Positions 49,629-61,400 of a DNA stretch of 64,000 bases are shown here, piece by piece. Every line of letters begins with the position of its first letter. The stretch's first letter is position 1. The position numbers and the translations under genes were made by a program. Origin of the DNA: Chaetorhynchus papuensis (Eukaryota; Chordata; Aves; Passeriformes; Rhipiduridae); the NCBI GenBank assembly GCA_013396525.1, contig VWYX01000257.1, positions 310,001 to 374,000 of the forward strand, read 5' to 3'. The notes beneath the pieces are model-generated. The model searched no databases, was not told the origin of the DNA, and saw nothing but the letters and a program-made list of their open reading frames with translations.

Positions 49629-50680
49629 AGTCCAACTTAATTTTCTAAACCTCTGAGAGCAAAGCCAAATTAACTTTGTCATTTTGCAGATACAAGTTCG
49701 AGTTTCTAGTAATTGTTATCTATACAAATTACTAGATCAAGTTTAAATGTTATTTAAGTCCCTACTGATGAAAGCATTTCTACTTCCAGACATGTGTCAC
49801 AAAAACAGGCTTAGTACTAAGTGTAACATACAGAGGTTACTTCAATATACAGTAACAAACACAGCATTTTCAGCAGTACTTTACCTACTCAGACAAATTT
49901 TTATTATTTTTCCTACACATCCTTTTTAACACAGCATTCATTTCTGGTAGGATTTTTTGTCAGTGTTTTGAAAAGCCAAGACCCTTTACTAAGTTGTAAT
50001 CAAGCATCATTTAATAGAAGTTGTTCTTGGTTGGATGCTTTGGGTGAAGTGCAGACAGTGTGAGGCAAACCTGAGCCTGAGAACACTGGGTATATTTTAC
50101 AAGCAAAGCCCAAGGTAAGGGCTTGCAGTGCTGATGCAAGTAATTCATGCCTGGCTGCCTTGGACTTTGTCCACAAAAGCTTTCCTTAAAGATGGGGCTT
50201 AAAGGGTACTATAATAAGAAGCAACTTTTGCTTTGTTTTTTTACTGTGAACAACAGAGCTCAATCGCCAGACAAATAACACCTAGTGACAGATCTTCACA
50301 TGGCAAGTGACTCTTATCTGAGTCACTTCTACTTCCTGCTAGTTTACTTTCTCCCACAAAAACAACTTTAACCCCCACTCCCATTGCGCAGTAGCAGTGA
50401 AATCAAGGCTGTGCACCCTAGTGAGGATTCCCTTTTCAAAGGAAAAACAACCGTCTTACTTCTATCCTGCCCTTAGCTGCCTGATGCCCTTGTCATCCCT
50501 ACATCTGGCTACCAAGATCAATTTTTTATTATAAACTCCTTAGCAAGTTTACCTAGCCCTTGTCTTCCAAACTCAGGCTTTCTAAGAAGGTCTCTGAGGT
50601 TTCATTCTCTAGCCCTACCTCACCCTAGAGAAAATCTATGGGAGCTACGTTTTATCTGACCATTACCCGAACTTTCTTAC
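49629..50680. other. Gene-free stretch upstream of GJB2
   Basis: AT-rich sequence with no recognised exon or repeat. It gives way sharply to the GJB2 CpG island near 50.69 kb. GJB2-proximal regulatory elements may be present but none could be identified. Confidence 0.5.
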
Positions 50681-50983
50681 GGTGACGATTTCCTCCAGCC
50701 GCCACGACTCTGGGGCAGTTTCGGAGTGTCCCGGGGGAATGGATTTCCCTCCGGGACATGTCTTGTGCCAACACTTGGGAATCAATCCCGGCGCAGGGCG
50801 GTATTTGCAGGGCACCGGGTCCGCTCCGCCCGATGCGCGCCCTGTGTTCATGGACGTCCCGGGCGAACCCGAGGGCGCTCCGGCGGGGGCACCGTCCCCA
50901 GCCCCGTTCCGTCCGCAGCAGCTCCCGCCCCCACGGGCACGGCACAGCCCAGCGCCGCAGGCTCCGGCTCAGTCCCCCGGCCC

Positions 50984-51166
50984 GGCCCCGCCCCGGCTTC
51001 CCACCGCCCCCTCCACGGGCGGCCGGAGGAGCGGGGCGCGGGCGGCGCGGGCGGCGCGGGCGGGGCGGGCGAGGGGTGGGTTAAAAGCGGCGGCAGGTGA
51101 ACGGGGAGGGACCTTAAAGCTCCGGGCCGGCGAGGCTGGGGCTGCCCGCTCCGCAGGCACCAGCGG
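50984..51166 (+). promoter_or_regulatory. GJB2: GJB2 core promoter, twin of the GJB6 promoter
   Basis: Stacked GC boxes (about 51036-51075) are followed by a TTAAAA box at 51081-51086, the element known from the human GJB2 basal promoter. Transcription should start near 51110. Against the GJB6 promoter (18181-18346) I count about eight substitutions plus one 17-bp expansion of a GC-rich 9-bp unit (GCGCGGGCG) just upstream of the TTAAAA box. Similarity stops abruptly at about 51160, inside exon 1. The match implies that the two genes respond to largely the same basal factors. Confidence 0.85.
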
Positions 51167-51318
51167 ACCTGGGAGCGGAGCAGCGCGGCGCCTGTCGCGT
51201 CCCGCGTGTCCCGCCCGGCCGTGCCAGGAGAGGGTCCGGAGCACCTCTCGGGTGTCCTGCCAGGTGTGCCAGCTGAGGGTCCAGAGCGGCTTCCTCGTGT
51301 CCTGCCCGGCCGTGCCAG
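51110..51318 (+). other. GJB2: Predicted non-coding exon 1 of GJB2
   Basis: The start is inferred from the TTAAAA box at 51081. The best donor is CAG|GTGAAG at 51318/51319; CAG|GTGTGC at 51263/51264 is an alternative. Both lie within the 46-bp tandem repeat. Exon length (about 150-210 bp) fits the untranslated first exon of mammalian GJB2. Transcript reads are required to settle the donor. Confidence 0.5.
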
Positions 51319-51342
51319 GTGAAGGTCTGGAGCTGCTCCCGC
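51206..51342 (+). repeat. Three-copy 46-bp tandem repeat in GJB2 exon 1
   Basis: Three head-to-tail units start with GTGTCC(C/T)GCC at 51206-51251, 51252-51296 and 51297-51342. They share a TGCCAG core and a (A/G)GGTC(T/C)(G/A)GAG core, at roughly 75% identity. The candidate exon 1 splice donors sit within the second and third units. The GJB6 exon 1 has no equivalent repeat. Confidence 0.8.
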
Positions 51343-53272
51343 GTGCCGCACCAGTGGGATCGGGATCGGGGTCGGGATTGGGATCGGGATTGTGCGCCCT
51401 TCCGAGCGGGTGGCGATCCATGTAGGGTGCCGGAGTGGGGCTCGGGTTGGGGCCGTCCCGGGGCTGCGCTCGGAGAGGAGCGCTGCGGGGCTGGGGCAGG
51501 CACGCCGCGACCCCGGCCCCCGGCAAGCTGTGCTGTCAGCCCCCAGCCCCGGGAGCGGCGGGGCAGCGGGCCCGGGGCTGTGACTGCGGCCGGCCGAGAG
51601 GTTCGGACCGCACAGCCCGTCCCGGGAGGAGCCGTCGGACCTCCGAGCTAAACCCGGTGCTTGCCAGAAGTGCCCGCTGACAGGAGCGGACGGCAATCTT
51701 GCCGCCACTGAAGGCTCGCAACCGCGCGGGAACTCAGCGGGATAAAGGTCGGCGCGGAGGGAAGGAGGGAGAGGCTGGGATACAGCTAGTAACTCCAGAG
51801 TGGGGATTTGGAGTGGTTTTCAGTAATGGTGTCTTGGTTGGCAAGTTGAGTGTCCGGGCAGACCGGCTCCCTACGGCCAATTGCAGTGTTTCTGTAGCGG
51901 CGGATAAGCAGGGGTAAAAGTTTTTTTCCCCCAAAACTTGAAGCACTGGTTCAGTGTGCATTTGGAACTCAGGCTGTTCATTTCAGCGATATGCACTTCA
52001 AGTACTTTCCTTCAATTCTTATTAGCCTCTTGTGAAAGTTTAATTTACTATATTTTAATGACTATGCAACAGACATGAGGAAATTCTTACCAGACCGATG
52101 CAGGTATCTGATCATAGCCTGCAGGTTAGGTCAGTGTAAAACGTTGCATAAAATGGTGCCAGTTTCAGCAGAGACAAAGCATGAGAAGTCTCAGGAATTC
52201 CAGCCATCTTCTCCAAGTTGTTTTCTTTTTTGCCTAACCCAATTTCACCTTTCCGCATCACAATAAATCTGACCTCTCCCTCTTGCCTCCAGGCTTGTCC
52301 GTACAAGCTAGGCCCTCGAATCAAGGGTATGTGCTGGGGCACGTTTGTCCTTTGCTTGTGATGTAACTACAGCAGAGTAAAAAGGTTTTTTTCTCTCTCT
52401 CTGCTGTGTGAGAATGAGAGGTTTTTGTAAACTTTGGCCAGTGCTGCGTTGCAAGGTACCAAGCTCTCTCCACAGCATACAGCCAGCACCAAGAGGAGAT
52501 GGAGCTCTCATTCGTGGCGTGGTGTGGCTCACAGTTCAGTTCAGTCTAGCCTTGGGAGATGATGGACCAGCTATGCAGGTTCCTACCTCGGGTTTCAAAG
52601 TGTTTTGTCCACTTCAGTGATAGTTTTCAAATGGCTGCAATCAGTGAAAGCTGAGCCCTAAGACTGAAGTCTGAACTTCAGTAAAACTTGCTTTCAAAAG
52701 GAGAGAGTGTGGATTTTAGTTTTTAAGAGTAGGGGGAAAGCTGAAATGAAGCTTCTCTGAAGTTTGACTTTTTTGTTCTGCTGGAGTGTGATGGCATCTA
52801 GAAAATCAACATAAACTCTTTAGCTGAGGGCTTTTTCTTCTCAACTCTATGACTCTGCTTGCCTCCTTTTTTGGATGACATAGCAATAAATGTGGAAGGT
52901 CAGGCTCTGCTCTACCTGCCTTTGCCTGCTGGTTTGTGCTATATAAGCATGCAGCCCTGACAGAGCTGGCTTGAGGCTTCTCACCAGTGTTGGCAAATTC
53001 AAACGTTGAACCTTTGAGATTAAGGGTCTTGTCTGAGCTGCAACAGAAAGCCTTGGGGGCTTGCTGGAGGTGTCTGGGTGGAGGGAGGACTTCTGCTGAA
53101 GAAGGCCAAGTAGTACTTACCTCTGAGACAAAGCAGCTCAGCCCTCTAGGGCTGTGGTGTTGGCAAAGAAATCCTGTAAAAAATGCTAGAGGAAGTTCTC
53201 TTTTTCAGAAGTCTAGAGCTGATTTTTCACAATATAAAAAGTGACCATTCTGTGTTTTGTGTCATCCTGCAG
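51319..53272 (+). other. GJB2: GJB2 intron 1
   Basis: About 2 kb, from a donor in the 46-bp repeat array to the acceptor ending at 53272 (TTGTGTCATCCTGCAG). Human GJB2 also has a single intron of about 3 kb in this place. The first 400 bp remain in the CpG island; the rest is AT-leaning with no recognised repeats or exons. Confidence 0.6.
51356..51392 (+). repeat. GGGATC/GGGATT hexamer array
   Basis: About six degenerate copies of GGGAT(C/T) in a row, within the CpG island at the start of GJB2 intron 1. A short microsatellite of a kind prone to length change. Confidence 0.75.
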
Positions 53273-53294
53273 GTAGAAGGACACAGAAAAGAAG

Positions 53295-53972
53295 ATGGAC
53301 TGGGGAACTCTGCAGGCTGTTTTAGGAGGTGTAAATAAGCACTCCACCAGTATCGGGAAGATATGGCTCACGGTCCTCTTCATCTTCCGTATCATGATCC
53401 TGGTTGTGGCTGCAGAAAGAGTCTGGGGAGATGAACAACAAGATTTTGTCTGTAACACACTTCAGCCTGGCTGCAGAAATGTTTGCTACGATCACTTTTT
53501 CCCCATCTCTCACATCAGACTCTGGGCCCTGCAGCTGATCTTTGTCTCCACGCCTGCGCTGCTTGTGGCCATGCATGTGGCCTACACCAGGCATGAGAAG
53601 AAAAGGCGGTTCAGAAATGGTGAGAAAATTGATATTGAAGAGCTAAAAAATGCAAAGATTCACATTCGGGGCCCCTTGTGGTGGACATACACCAGCAGCA
53701 TCTTCTTCAGGATCGTCTTTGAAGCCGTCTTCATGTACGTGTTCTATTACATGTACGATGGCTACCAGATGCCTCGCCTGGTGAAGTGCGATGCCTGGCC
53801 CTGCCCCAACACTGTGGATTGTTTTGTGTCTCGGCCCACTGAGAAAACCACATTTACTATTTTCATGCTTGCTGTATCTGGGATCTGCATGATGTTGAAT
53901 CTGGCTGAGTTGTGCTACCTAGTGATAAAAATTTGCATGAAAGAATCCAGGAAAACAACAGTTTTGAAATAA
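53295..53972 (+). CDS. GJB2: Gap junction beta-2 protein (connexin 26)
   Basis: A 225-residue connexin (human Cx26 has 226) forming hemichannels and gap junctions, alone or with Cx30. Domains: N-terminal helix (1-20), TM1 (21-40), extracellular loop 1 with Cys53, 60 and 64, TM2 (about 76-96), cytoplasmic loop (about 97-127), TM3, loop 2 with Cys165, 170 and 176, TM4 (about 185-211) and a very short tail, which separates Cx26 from Cx30. Trp44, Arg75 and Trp77 are present, positions where human deafness changes are known. The start is in strong context (A at -3, G at +4), 22 bp after a splice acceptor at 53272; the coding region is one exon. Oddities: the cytoplasmic loop is four residues shorter than in human Cx26 or the neighbouring GJB6, shifting loop 2 numbering, and the tail is about three residues longer with an unusual [10 protein letters not shown] end. 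Codons 11-96 are nearly identical to GJB6. Confidence 0.96.
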   Translation: MDWGTLQAVLGGVNKHSTSIGKIWLTVLFIFRIMILVVAAERVWGDEQQDFVCNTLQPGCRNVCYDHFFPISHIRLWALQLIFVSTPALLVAMHVAYTRHEKKRRFRNGEKIDIEELKNAKIHIRGPLWWTYTSSIFFRIVFEAVFMYVFYYMYDGYQMPRLVKCDAWPCPNTVDCFVSRPTEKTTFTIFMLAVSGICMMLNLAELCYLVIKICMKESRKTTVLK

Positions 53973-54035
53973 TTCCCCAGTTTCAGGATTTACTGGCTCC
54001 CCAGTTCCTTTAAACTTTCTTAGGTGTAAGAAAAC

Positions 54036-54041
54036 AATAAA
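54036..54041 (+). terminator. GJB2: Proximal candidate GJB2 polyadenylation signal
   Basis: A canonical AATAAA only 64 bp after the stop codon, followed by a T-rich stretch. Its use would leave almost no 3' UTR. Confidence 0.3.
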
Positions 54042-55465
54042 CAATATTTTCACACTCAAGGAAAAGGATAAAAATATGAATGTTCGTTTGTATTTTAAAA
54101 ATGATAGCCTCCCTGGGAAGCTGATGCAGAGGCAGGTTTTAAAGATCATAAGCTAATTCAGTATTCCTGCATCCACAACTACAGAGAGCAGCCTTCTGGC
54201 ACCAGCTTCTTCAAGTATGCCTACTGCTAGGATCCTGTTGCCACTCTTCAAAAAGTGGGAGTAGAAAGGACCAGAGAAGGCTCTAGTGCCCAAACAAGAT
54301 CCAGGAGCTGTGTTGGCTCAGAGGCAAGCCAGTTTTTGGTTTAAAAGTGGTGTAAAGGATTTTTGGGGCATAGCACAGCTTTGGAAAGGAAGAAGACAGG
54401 GAGGTGATTGTGTTTATAGTAGGTGTCCTCTCTAAGTAATCTGGAGAGCAAGGAGATGGTGTAGGAACACATACTCTGGCAATGCATGCTATCAGCTTTG
54501 CTGGGCACCAGCATCTTTTTTTTTCTTCTCATCTTCTTGCCTGCACAGAGAAGCATTTCCTTAAAAGGGTTGAGGTGGCCAGTTTCAATTGCCTGTGAAT
54601 GCCATTAGGTCAGTGCTGCCTCTCCATAGTCACAGAGACTGCAGCAGTGGGAGGAATGAAGTTCATTTTTCATTCTCTTGATCAGATGAAAAAAAGGATT
54701 GTCACCCCTGGGAAGGGGGAGGCAGTGCAACTGTCTTCCTCCTTCTCTTGTTCTCCCCAATACTTTGTGAAGAATCTCAGTACAGCTGACTTTTATCTGA
54801 TGAAGAGACTTTTTACCATCTAACTGTGCCTCACTCAGCTGTATACTTTTAAAACTTCTTTTTTTCAGTAAAAACCAAGAAAAAAGTGCCTTTTTTGTTC
54901 TGTTGGTTATCCTAAAGAAGTGCTTCAACTTACAGCAAGATATCCAGTGCTCCTTCAATTGCTCTTTTTTTCTATCTAGCCTGCACAGCTTTTCTTCATA
55001 AAACCTTTTCCCTATCTGAGGTACCTTTCAAATGAGTTGAGCAAACCACTCCCAGTGTCTCTGACACTCCACATTGTGAGATTAAATCACCATTTCTTTT
55101 CTTCGAGTTGGTGTAGTAGGAATTACGGACAGCTTGCAGAGCTAAAATAGCAAAGGGACCCACAAAGTTCACATTGTTGTGCTCCCATTGAACTCACTTC
55201 TAGAAAGTTGACTGTTTCTCCTCCTTAGCTTTAATAACTGGCTTTTCCCCAAAATGAATGAGCGCTATCTCAGCTTCTCTGTTTGTATTCATCTTTTACT
55301 GTACATTTAATTTTGTCACTGTTGGAGTAAACAAAGCTGCATGAATTAAGACCCATGATCCTTTTGTGCACTGAAAGTGGACATAAAGAGGCTTCCATTG
55401 CTTGTGAGCTACATCCAGTGTTACAACTTGACTGCAGATGGAAATCTGTCATCTAAGGGGGAAGC

Positions 55466-55471
55466 AATAAA
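55466..55471 (+). terminator. GJB2: Distal candidate GJB2 polyadenylation signal
   Basis: A canonical AATAAA about 1.5 kb after the stop, matching the UTR length expected from mammalian GJB2. Confidence 0.4.
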
Positions 55472-55480
55472 AGAAGCAAG

Positions 55481-58400
55481 AAAACCATAAAAACTACACT
55501 ATCCTCAGAACCATGAACAAAAAGATAGAAAGTCATTCATAATGAGCTGGACTGGAAACCTAGACTGTGAAAACATCCTCAGTTCAACTCCAAAGAACAC
55601 AGTTTGGCACGTATCAGATTTGTGCTTGACAGAGTTCCTGCATTGCTTCCTGTACAAGTACAAAGAGAACAAACTAGTCCCAGTGCTCTAGTATTACATT
55701 TCTTTTGTAACAAGATTTTATTTTTTTTCTGAAATTACAATTAAAGCACTCTTGTGGTGTCTGTTTTCTGTATTACTTGTATGTGCTGTGTGTTACCTAA
55801 CGTGTCTAATACTATACTTAACAGCCAAGGGGAGGGTAAGGATTTTAGCCTTTTGCTGCAGGTTGGTGTTTCAGTTGGTTACATTGCCTGTTATCCTGAG
55901 GTTTTCTGAGCTCATAATAGAAGGTCACATATGTGCTCTACTTGAAATCAAAATGCTACTTAAGGCAGCCTTGCAGCCAGAAAAGGCCAGTGATACCAGC
56001 TCCATAGGGAAAGAGTTTTTCCCTGCATACCTCTGAATTTAGCTGGAACTTGGAATGAGACACACCAAAACTGTTAACACTAACACTGTGAAGTTATCTT
56101 CAACGAGCAGTTTGGCAACCAGATTATCAGACAGGAAAAAAAAAGATAGAACTGGATAAAGTGTCTGGATGTAGCCAAGAGAGGGCTTTGATCCAGGACT
56201 GCAACACCAGGCAATAATACCTCTGAGATTTGTTTTCTGTGTATATTTAATTTGACTGAATCGCTGCTTTGCATGTGAAAAAAAAAAATCAGATACTTTC
56301 TAGGAACATGGGAATTGCACCTATTTCTACATGTGCTACGTTGCATAGCTGACCTTCTACTGATTGTTTTCATACATATTAAAATATATTGCTGTGTTGG
56401 AATTCTGTGTGTTCTTTCCTGAAATGCACTAGTCGTGCCTGCATTTCTGGTACTTGGTTCCTAGGCTTTCCTCAGAATAAAGATTGCAAAGCATGTTGAA
56501 AACTTAAGCAGCAAAGATGAGGTCATGACTGTAAAAGAGGCTGATTCTTCATTGTTCAATGTCTACTGTAGCCAGGATCTAAAGTGTCTAATACAGTGGT
56601 ATCAGAACTGGCAAGTGTAAGAATGGGACTGGCTGAAATTATTCCTTGCCTGAAATTGCCAGAAAAAATCACCATTGACTCAGTCAGGTTAAACTTCCAT
56701 CCAAAACCTTGAAACCAAAATGACAAATGTTTGTCAGAAGACGAAGGAGATGAGGGGAAGCAAACTTCATTAGTAAGTCATGGATCCAGACACAGAAAAA
56801 ATCCTAACTACCTTGGGCGAAAGACTGATTTAAAAGGAAATCAGAAGTATAAATCTGTATTTATGACTTCTGGATATAGAAGTACCTTTATTAAAGGTTT
56901 TCTTAGATAAAAATAAAAATATCCTTTGGTTGTTTACAGTTATTATGAGCCAATGTACTAAATTATTTTGTATGACAGGACAAATATCAAAGACATATGG
57001 TCGATACAGAGAAGAGCACTCCTGGTATTAGGAGGTTCAATTCAAAATAGCAACTCTGTTAAAAGCTGCTTTATTTTGTAAAAAGTGTACTGCAGCAGTA
57101 AGCAACAGCTAAGAGCACTTTGATAGAAACTAAACTTGGAAAATTAATCTGTTTTTTCCCCTAATTATAATTTCCTCACCTGAAAATTAGGCTAATGGGT
57201 TTTACCATGCAACAAAATCACACTCAAAGAATTGCACTGTATTTTTGGTCACCTGTTCTGATATTCAGGATCGCCACTACCCTGACAGTTAATTACAGGT
57301 TCATTTGATTTTTCACCATCTTATTATCTACACAGTCATTTGAACCTGTTTGCAGGCAGTGGCAAGAGTAATGGTAACTATCTGAAGCTTAATGAGCTAA
57401 GACTAATGGTAATGACTTTCAAGATAGTTCAGAAGGTACCTCCACTTTTGTCCCCAACCTAGCCTGTCACTGTCATTTTCTCTTACAGAATATATTCCTC
57501 TTCTGTAAAGCTGGCTTTGACCTGGCTATTTTCTGTATAAAGTTTCCTTTAGAAAGAAAGAAAGTCTTTATAACCTAGGTTTGGAAACACATTGATCTTT
57601 AATTTGGAAGGCCCAGATGAGGAAACAAGTCACATCTCAGACTCTCTGCCTCTGAGAACATTCCTTGCTCTTGCCGTGGTTGGTCCCCCATCCTACCCTA
57701 GATTTAAATGTCAGAATTGGTCACATCATTGCACTTACCTTCTCCCTTTCTCTGAGGGAAAAATTTAATCACTGCCACTGACTCAGAGATTATTTCACAT
57801 CTATCTGCTGTATGTATTTGAATGGCCAAATCCATTGTATTTGAATTAGCCATCTACTAAAAAATATCCTCTACAAGAATACCACCACCAGGTGGATTGA
57901 TGCTTGCATCAGTCTTTGGTAAAGGAGTGATACGGTATCAGTATGCTGAACAGTTTAGGGAAATATGTTTTCAGTGAACTGAGAGAACTTGCAGAGTTGA
58001 GCCATGAATGACTGCAGGTTGTAGATGAATGTTTTGAACAGCAGCATATATTCTGTGTGCTGCTAAGCACCAGCATTTTGCTCTTAGCCTGGCACGGTCC
58101 CCAGGAAAAGGAATACTGTGGTGTGTGGTGCAGACACACTGGTCTGAAGCAGGTGGCATTGGTCGATGGGCAGGCTGTGCTGGGCAGGTTTACTTGCTTA
58201 TGCAAGGTGTGTCTTTCCTGTTGTCTTGGCTATTATGGCAATTTAGACATATCAGCTAGGAAAGACAGTAGCAGGCTTAAAACTGTGTAAGTCGAGAAAA
58301 TGAAATCTGGTTTAAAAGTGTTCTGCAGATAATCTGTGGAGGTTCAATCTTTATGACAACACATAAAAACTCCCACACCTCTCAGCAATCCACACATTAG

Positions 58401-61400
58401 CAGGAGGAATGCTGCACTCCTGTTGTGATGATTGGAAAATTTGCTATCTGTTTGGTATCCAACTATCAACATTTCCTTTGACACAATACTTCTTTCACTT
58501 GATTTGCAGGTATTATGGCAGTCCTGGTACGCAGTCAACCCTGACTTTCATTGTTCCTGAGTTTTCCCAATTGAAAGATAAAGGTGACAACTGCGTCATG
58601 TTCACAGGGATCAGAACAGTTTAATCAAGCGTTGTTTGTTAAGATCATTGCAACAGGTGCCAGAAAAAATATAATTATTGTGTGGTGAATATTTCAAACC
58701 TATTGTATGTTGCATCATTAGTGTAATGTCTGCTTACAGTTAGTCATGTCCCTGCCCGAGGTATTGCATCCTTTCCAAGGACTGAGTGTTTAATATGCAG
58801 TTTAAACAGCTTCCACGATCTGCCCAGCACAGATAAACAAAACCAGTCTATTCCCCACATACATGTACACAGACACAGAGCAATAAACTGACTAAATCAT
58901 TCCCTCACTGCTATCTGATAGAAGACTGAATGAGACATTGCAACATGGATTTGTCAGGCATAATTTCTGCCTATGCCATGACAGAAGCTTTTGTGTATTG
59001 CAGTAAAATAGCTATTAATGACTCATTGTCAGAGCATCAGGATCCACCAAATGGGATAAAATGTATGCAGCTGGGAGGAGCTGCAGGTACATGGGAAGAT
59101 AAGCTTAGGATTCAATAAGATCTTTATCACCAGGAGAAATGGTTTAACAATAGCAGTTCTAGAAGGTAGGAAGGTCTAAGTGCTTCTGTTGTGAAACATG
59201 AAGCACTTGCAAAATTGTCTGTCAGATGGAGACCTGTTGTGAAGCAAAGAACAGTTTTGTAAAGAAGAGCTGGAGTTTGTGGAAGATCATCGGTGGAACA
59301 TGAGACAGTCAACATGATTGACTGAAAAAACATCATAGTGGTTACACATTCAAAGTTTGTCAAAACCAGGATGTTTGAAATTAAGTTTTCAGTCTTGTTA
59401 GCACCCAAAAGTCTATTTGCCAGTGCAGGGTTTGTCCAGCACGATCTCTGTCAACATGGTTCCTTTGTGTTTTTAGCAATTGTAATAAAACATTTGTGGG
59501 CTATACTATGTTCCACCTAACTAAGTATACGAGGTAGCATTGTGAGTAAATAAAATTCCAATGAATAAAAATGAAATTGGTGATGGAATTTTTTTTCTCC
59601 TCAGCACAGTTAGTAAAAAGCTCCTTATGCCTTGGTTGTGTGTCTCACAAAACAGGCATTCATCCCAACAGGAGGAAGACAGAAACCCAGATCGCTGTTC
59701 AGTTTTGCTGCCCATTTCACTGTATGTGCAAACATTGGTGAAGTTCACTGAAGCCTGATCTGCAGCCATGAGATTATTTCCCACCAGTGGCATGCCATTT
59801 CATGCTACTGATTTCTTCAGTTCCAAAGGCAGACCATCACATCGTGCAGCAGTTTGAATTTTGTAGAGAAAGTTTCCCATACGTAATACTGTTTTTTCTA
59901 TTTCAAAGCAAGATGCCTATTGCTGTTCCTCTCTGTGGAAGGCAGTAATTATTTGAGGCCTTTACGAATTTATCATGCGCGTCACCCAGGTATATTACTG
60001 GTAAAACATGCCGTATTTACTCTTATCCTGAACACAATGAAAAAAGAACATCCTTGTTTAGAAGCCTTGGTTGTGGTTTGGCACAATGAATTGCCCACTG
60101 GCAATACTAGTTTAGGGCATTAATACTGATGTCACTCCTTCCTGCTCATTCTTATGCTGTCTGTATCTCTCTCCCACCCCTCTCAACACGGTGGGTGCCT
60201 CTACTCCAGGGCCTGCACTGTGCCAGTTCAGTTGTTTGCACAGCTGTGCTCAGCACTGGGCTGTCCCACTGTTTTAGCTGATGAAGAAACAGATGTTTTG
60301 CTTTGCTGGATTGTTTTTCAGATGGATTAATTCCTTGATCTGCCTTACAGGGAGGCCATATGAACTTCCACACTGACAAGACTGCAGGGCAGTAGGCCAT
60401 GGTATTGGGCAAGAAGAGCTGCAGGGAGTGAGTGGAAGGGGTGGAGGGAACGGCAACATGAAGTTTATTTACTGCTACACATGCTGCAGTTTCAAACCAC
60501 AGCCTCTGGCTGTGTTTTCCTGAGCGACTGCTACTAGAAAGGCAAAAATCTTAACTGCCTTTTCTTCCTTTGCTGCTGTACCCTTCTGTGCTCTCTATTC
60601 CTCTCTGCTGGCCCTGCTTCTCAGCTACTGGCCATCTTCTTCCTTGCTCCAACACAATCTTTCCTCAATTTTTTATGAGTTGATTTAGCTCACGAACTCA
60701 GCAGTGAACTATTTGATCTCTACATTTTAAATTTGTTTTCTTCAGCTCAGATTTCTGCCAGACTTGTGGCAGGAATCAATGTGTTTCAAACACCAATATT
60801 TTTATTTCATATTTCTGTCTGTAGCATCAGAAAAAAAATAGCATCACACCATGACAGAATGATAGCAGGCATAATTCCTCCTAGGATTCTGCATGTCCTG
60901 TGTCTCTTTTTGATTCTTCCTCCTAACAGATGCCTGGCTTGTACAGTTATAGGTCTTCCTTTGCTACATCTTAGATGGAGCTTTTGCTTCCATGAAGATG
61001 ACTGGAAAGCATCTCACTGTTACATATCCCAGAACATTCAGACTTTTTCTTTGTTGTTGTGTTAGGAGACTTCCCACATTTCCAAAGGAAAGAACCAGAA
61101 AGGACCAGAGGAAGCTGGTTCTGGTGGGTGAAACACCAGCCTAGAGTCTCAGTGCTATTCTCAGAACCATGTAACCTAGGACGAGATATTTAGTCTTCCT
61201 GTGCCTCCATTCCTACAAACTTGAACTCTCAGTGTTGTCCTACAAAACTAGGACTAGGAATACTTCTCAACACCAGTTCTTATGCTGCATTCTCTGTACT
61301 CGGCAGTTGTGTCGAACAGAACAGAACACTAATCACTAACTGGTACAATAATAAAAATTAGTATGTAATCTGAGATCAAACTACAACTTCAGTCTTTTTA

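Larger units (their letters stand above)
50685..51740 (+). promoter_or_regulatory. GJB2: CpG island over the GJB2 promoter and exon 1
   Basis: A 1-kb block of very high GC and CpG density, the larger of the two in the window. It contains GC boxes, the TTAAAA core promoter and two tandem repeat arrays. Frames of up to 286 codons on the minus strand and 247 on the plus strand are low-complexity Pro/Ala/Gly/Arg readings of GC-rich DNA and are not taken as genes. Confidence 0.88.
53973..55480 (+). other. GJB2: Predicted GJB2 3' untranslated region
   Basis: There is no other gene after the stop. Human GJB2 has a 3' UTR of roughly 1.4 kb, and an AATAAA at 55466 would give a similar length here. 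A much nearer AATAAA at 54036 could produce a very short UTR. Further signals at 55740 (ATTAAA) and 56476 (AATAAA) cannot be excluded. Confidence 0.45.

Noticed and set aside
50682..51425. Plus-strand open frame of 247 codons over the GJB2 promoter
   Set aside because: It crosses the TTAAAA promoter and the presumed start site, and its length is explained by GC-rich composition. The apparent 15-residue protein repeats only reflect the 46-bp DNA repeat.
50848..51708. Minus-strand open frame of 286 codons
   Set aside because: It lies wholly in a CpG island where stop codons are rare. The translation is low-complexity Pro/Arg/Ser/Gly with no domain, and an overlapping frame on the other strand is equally open.
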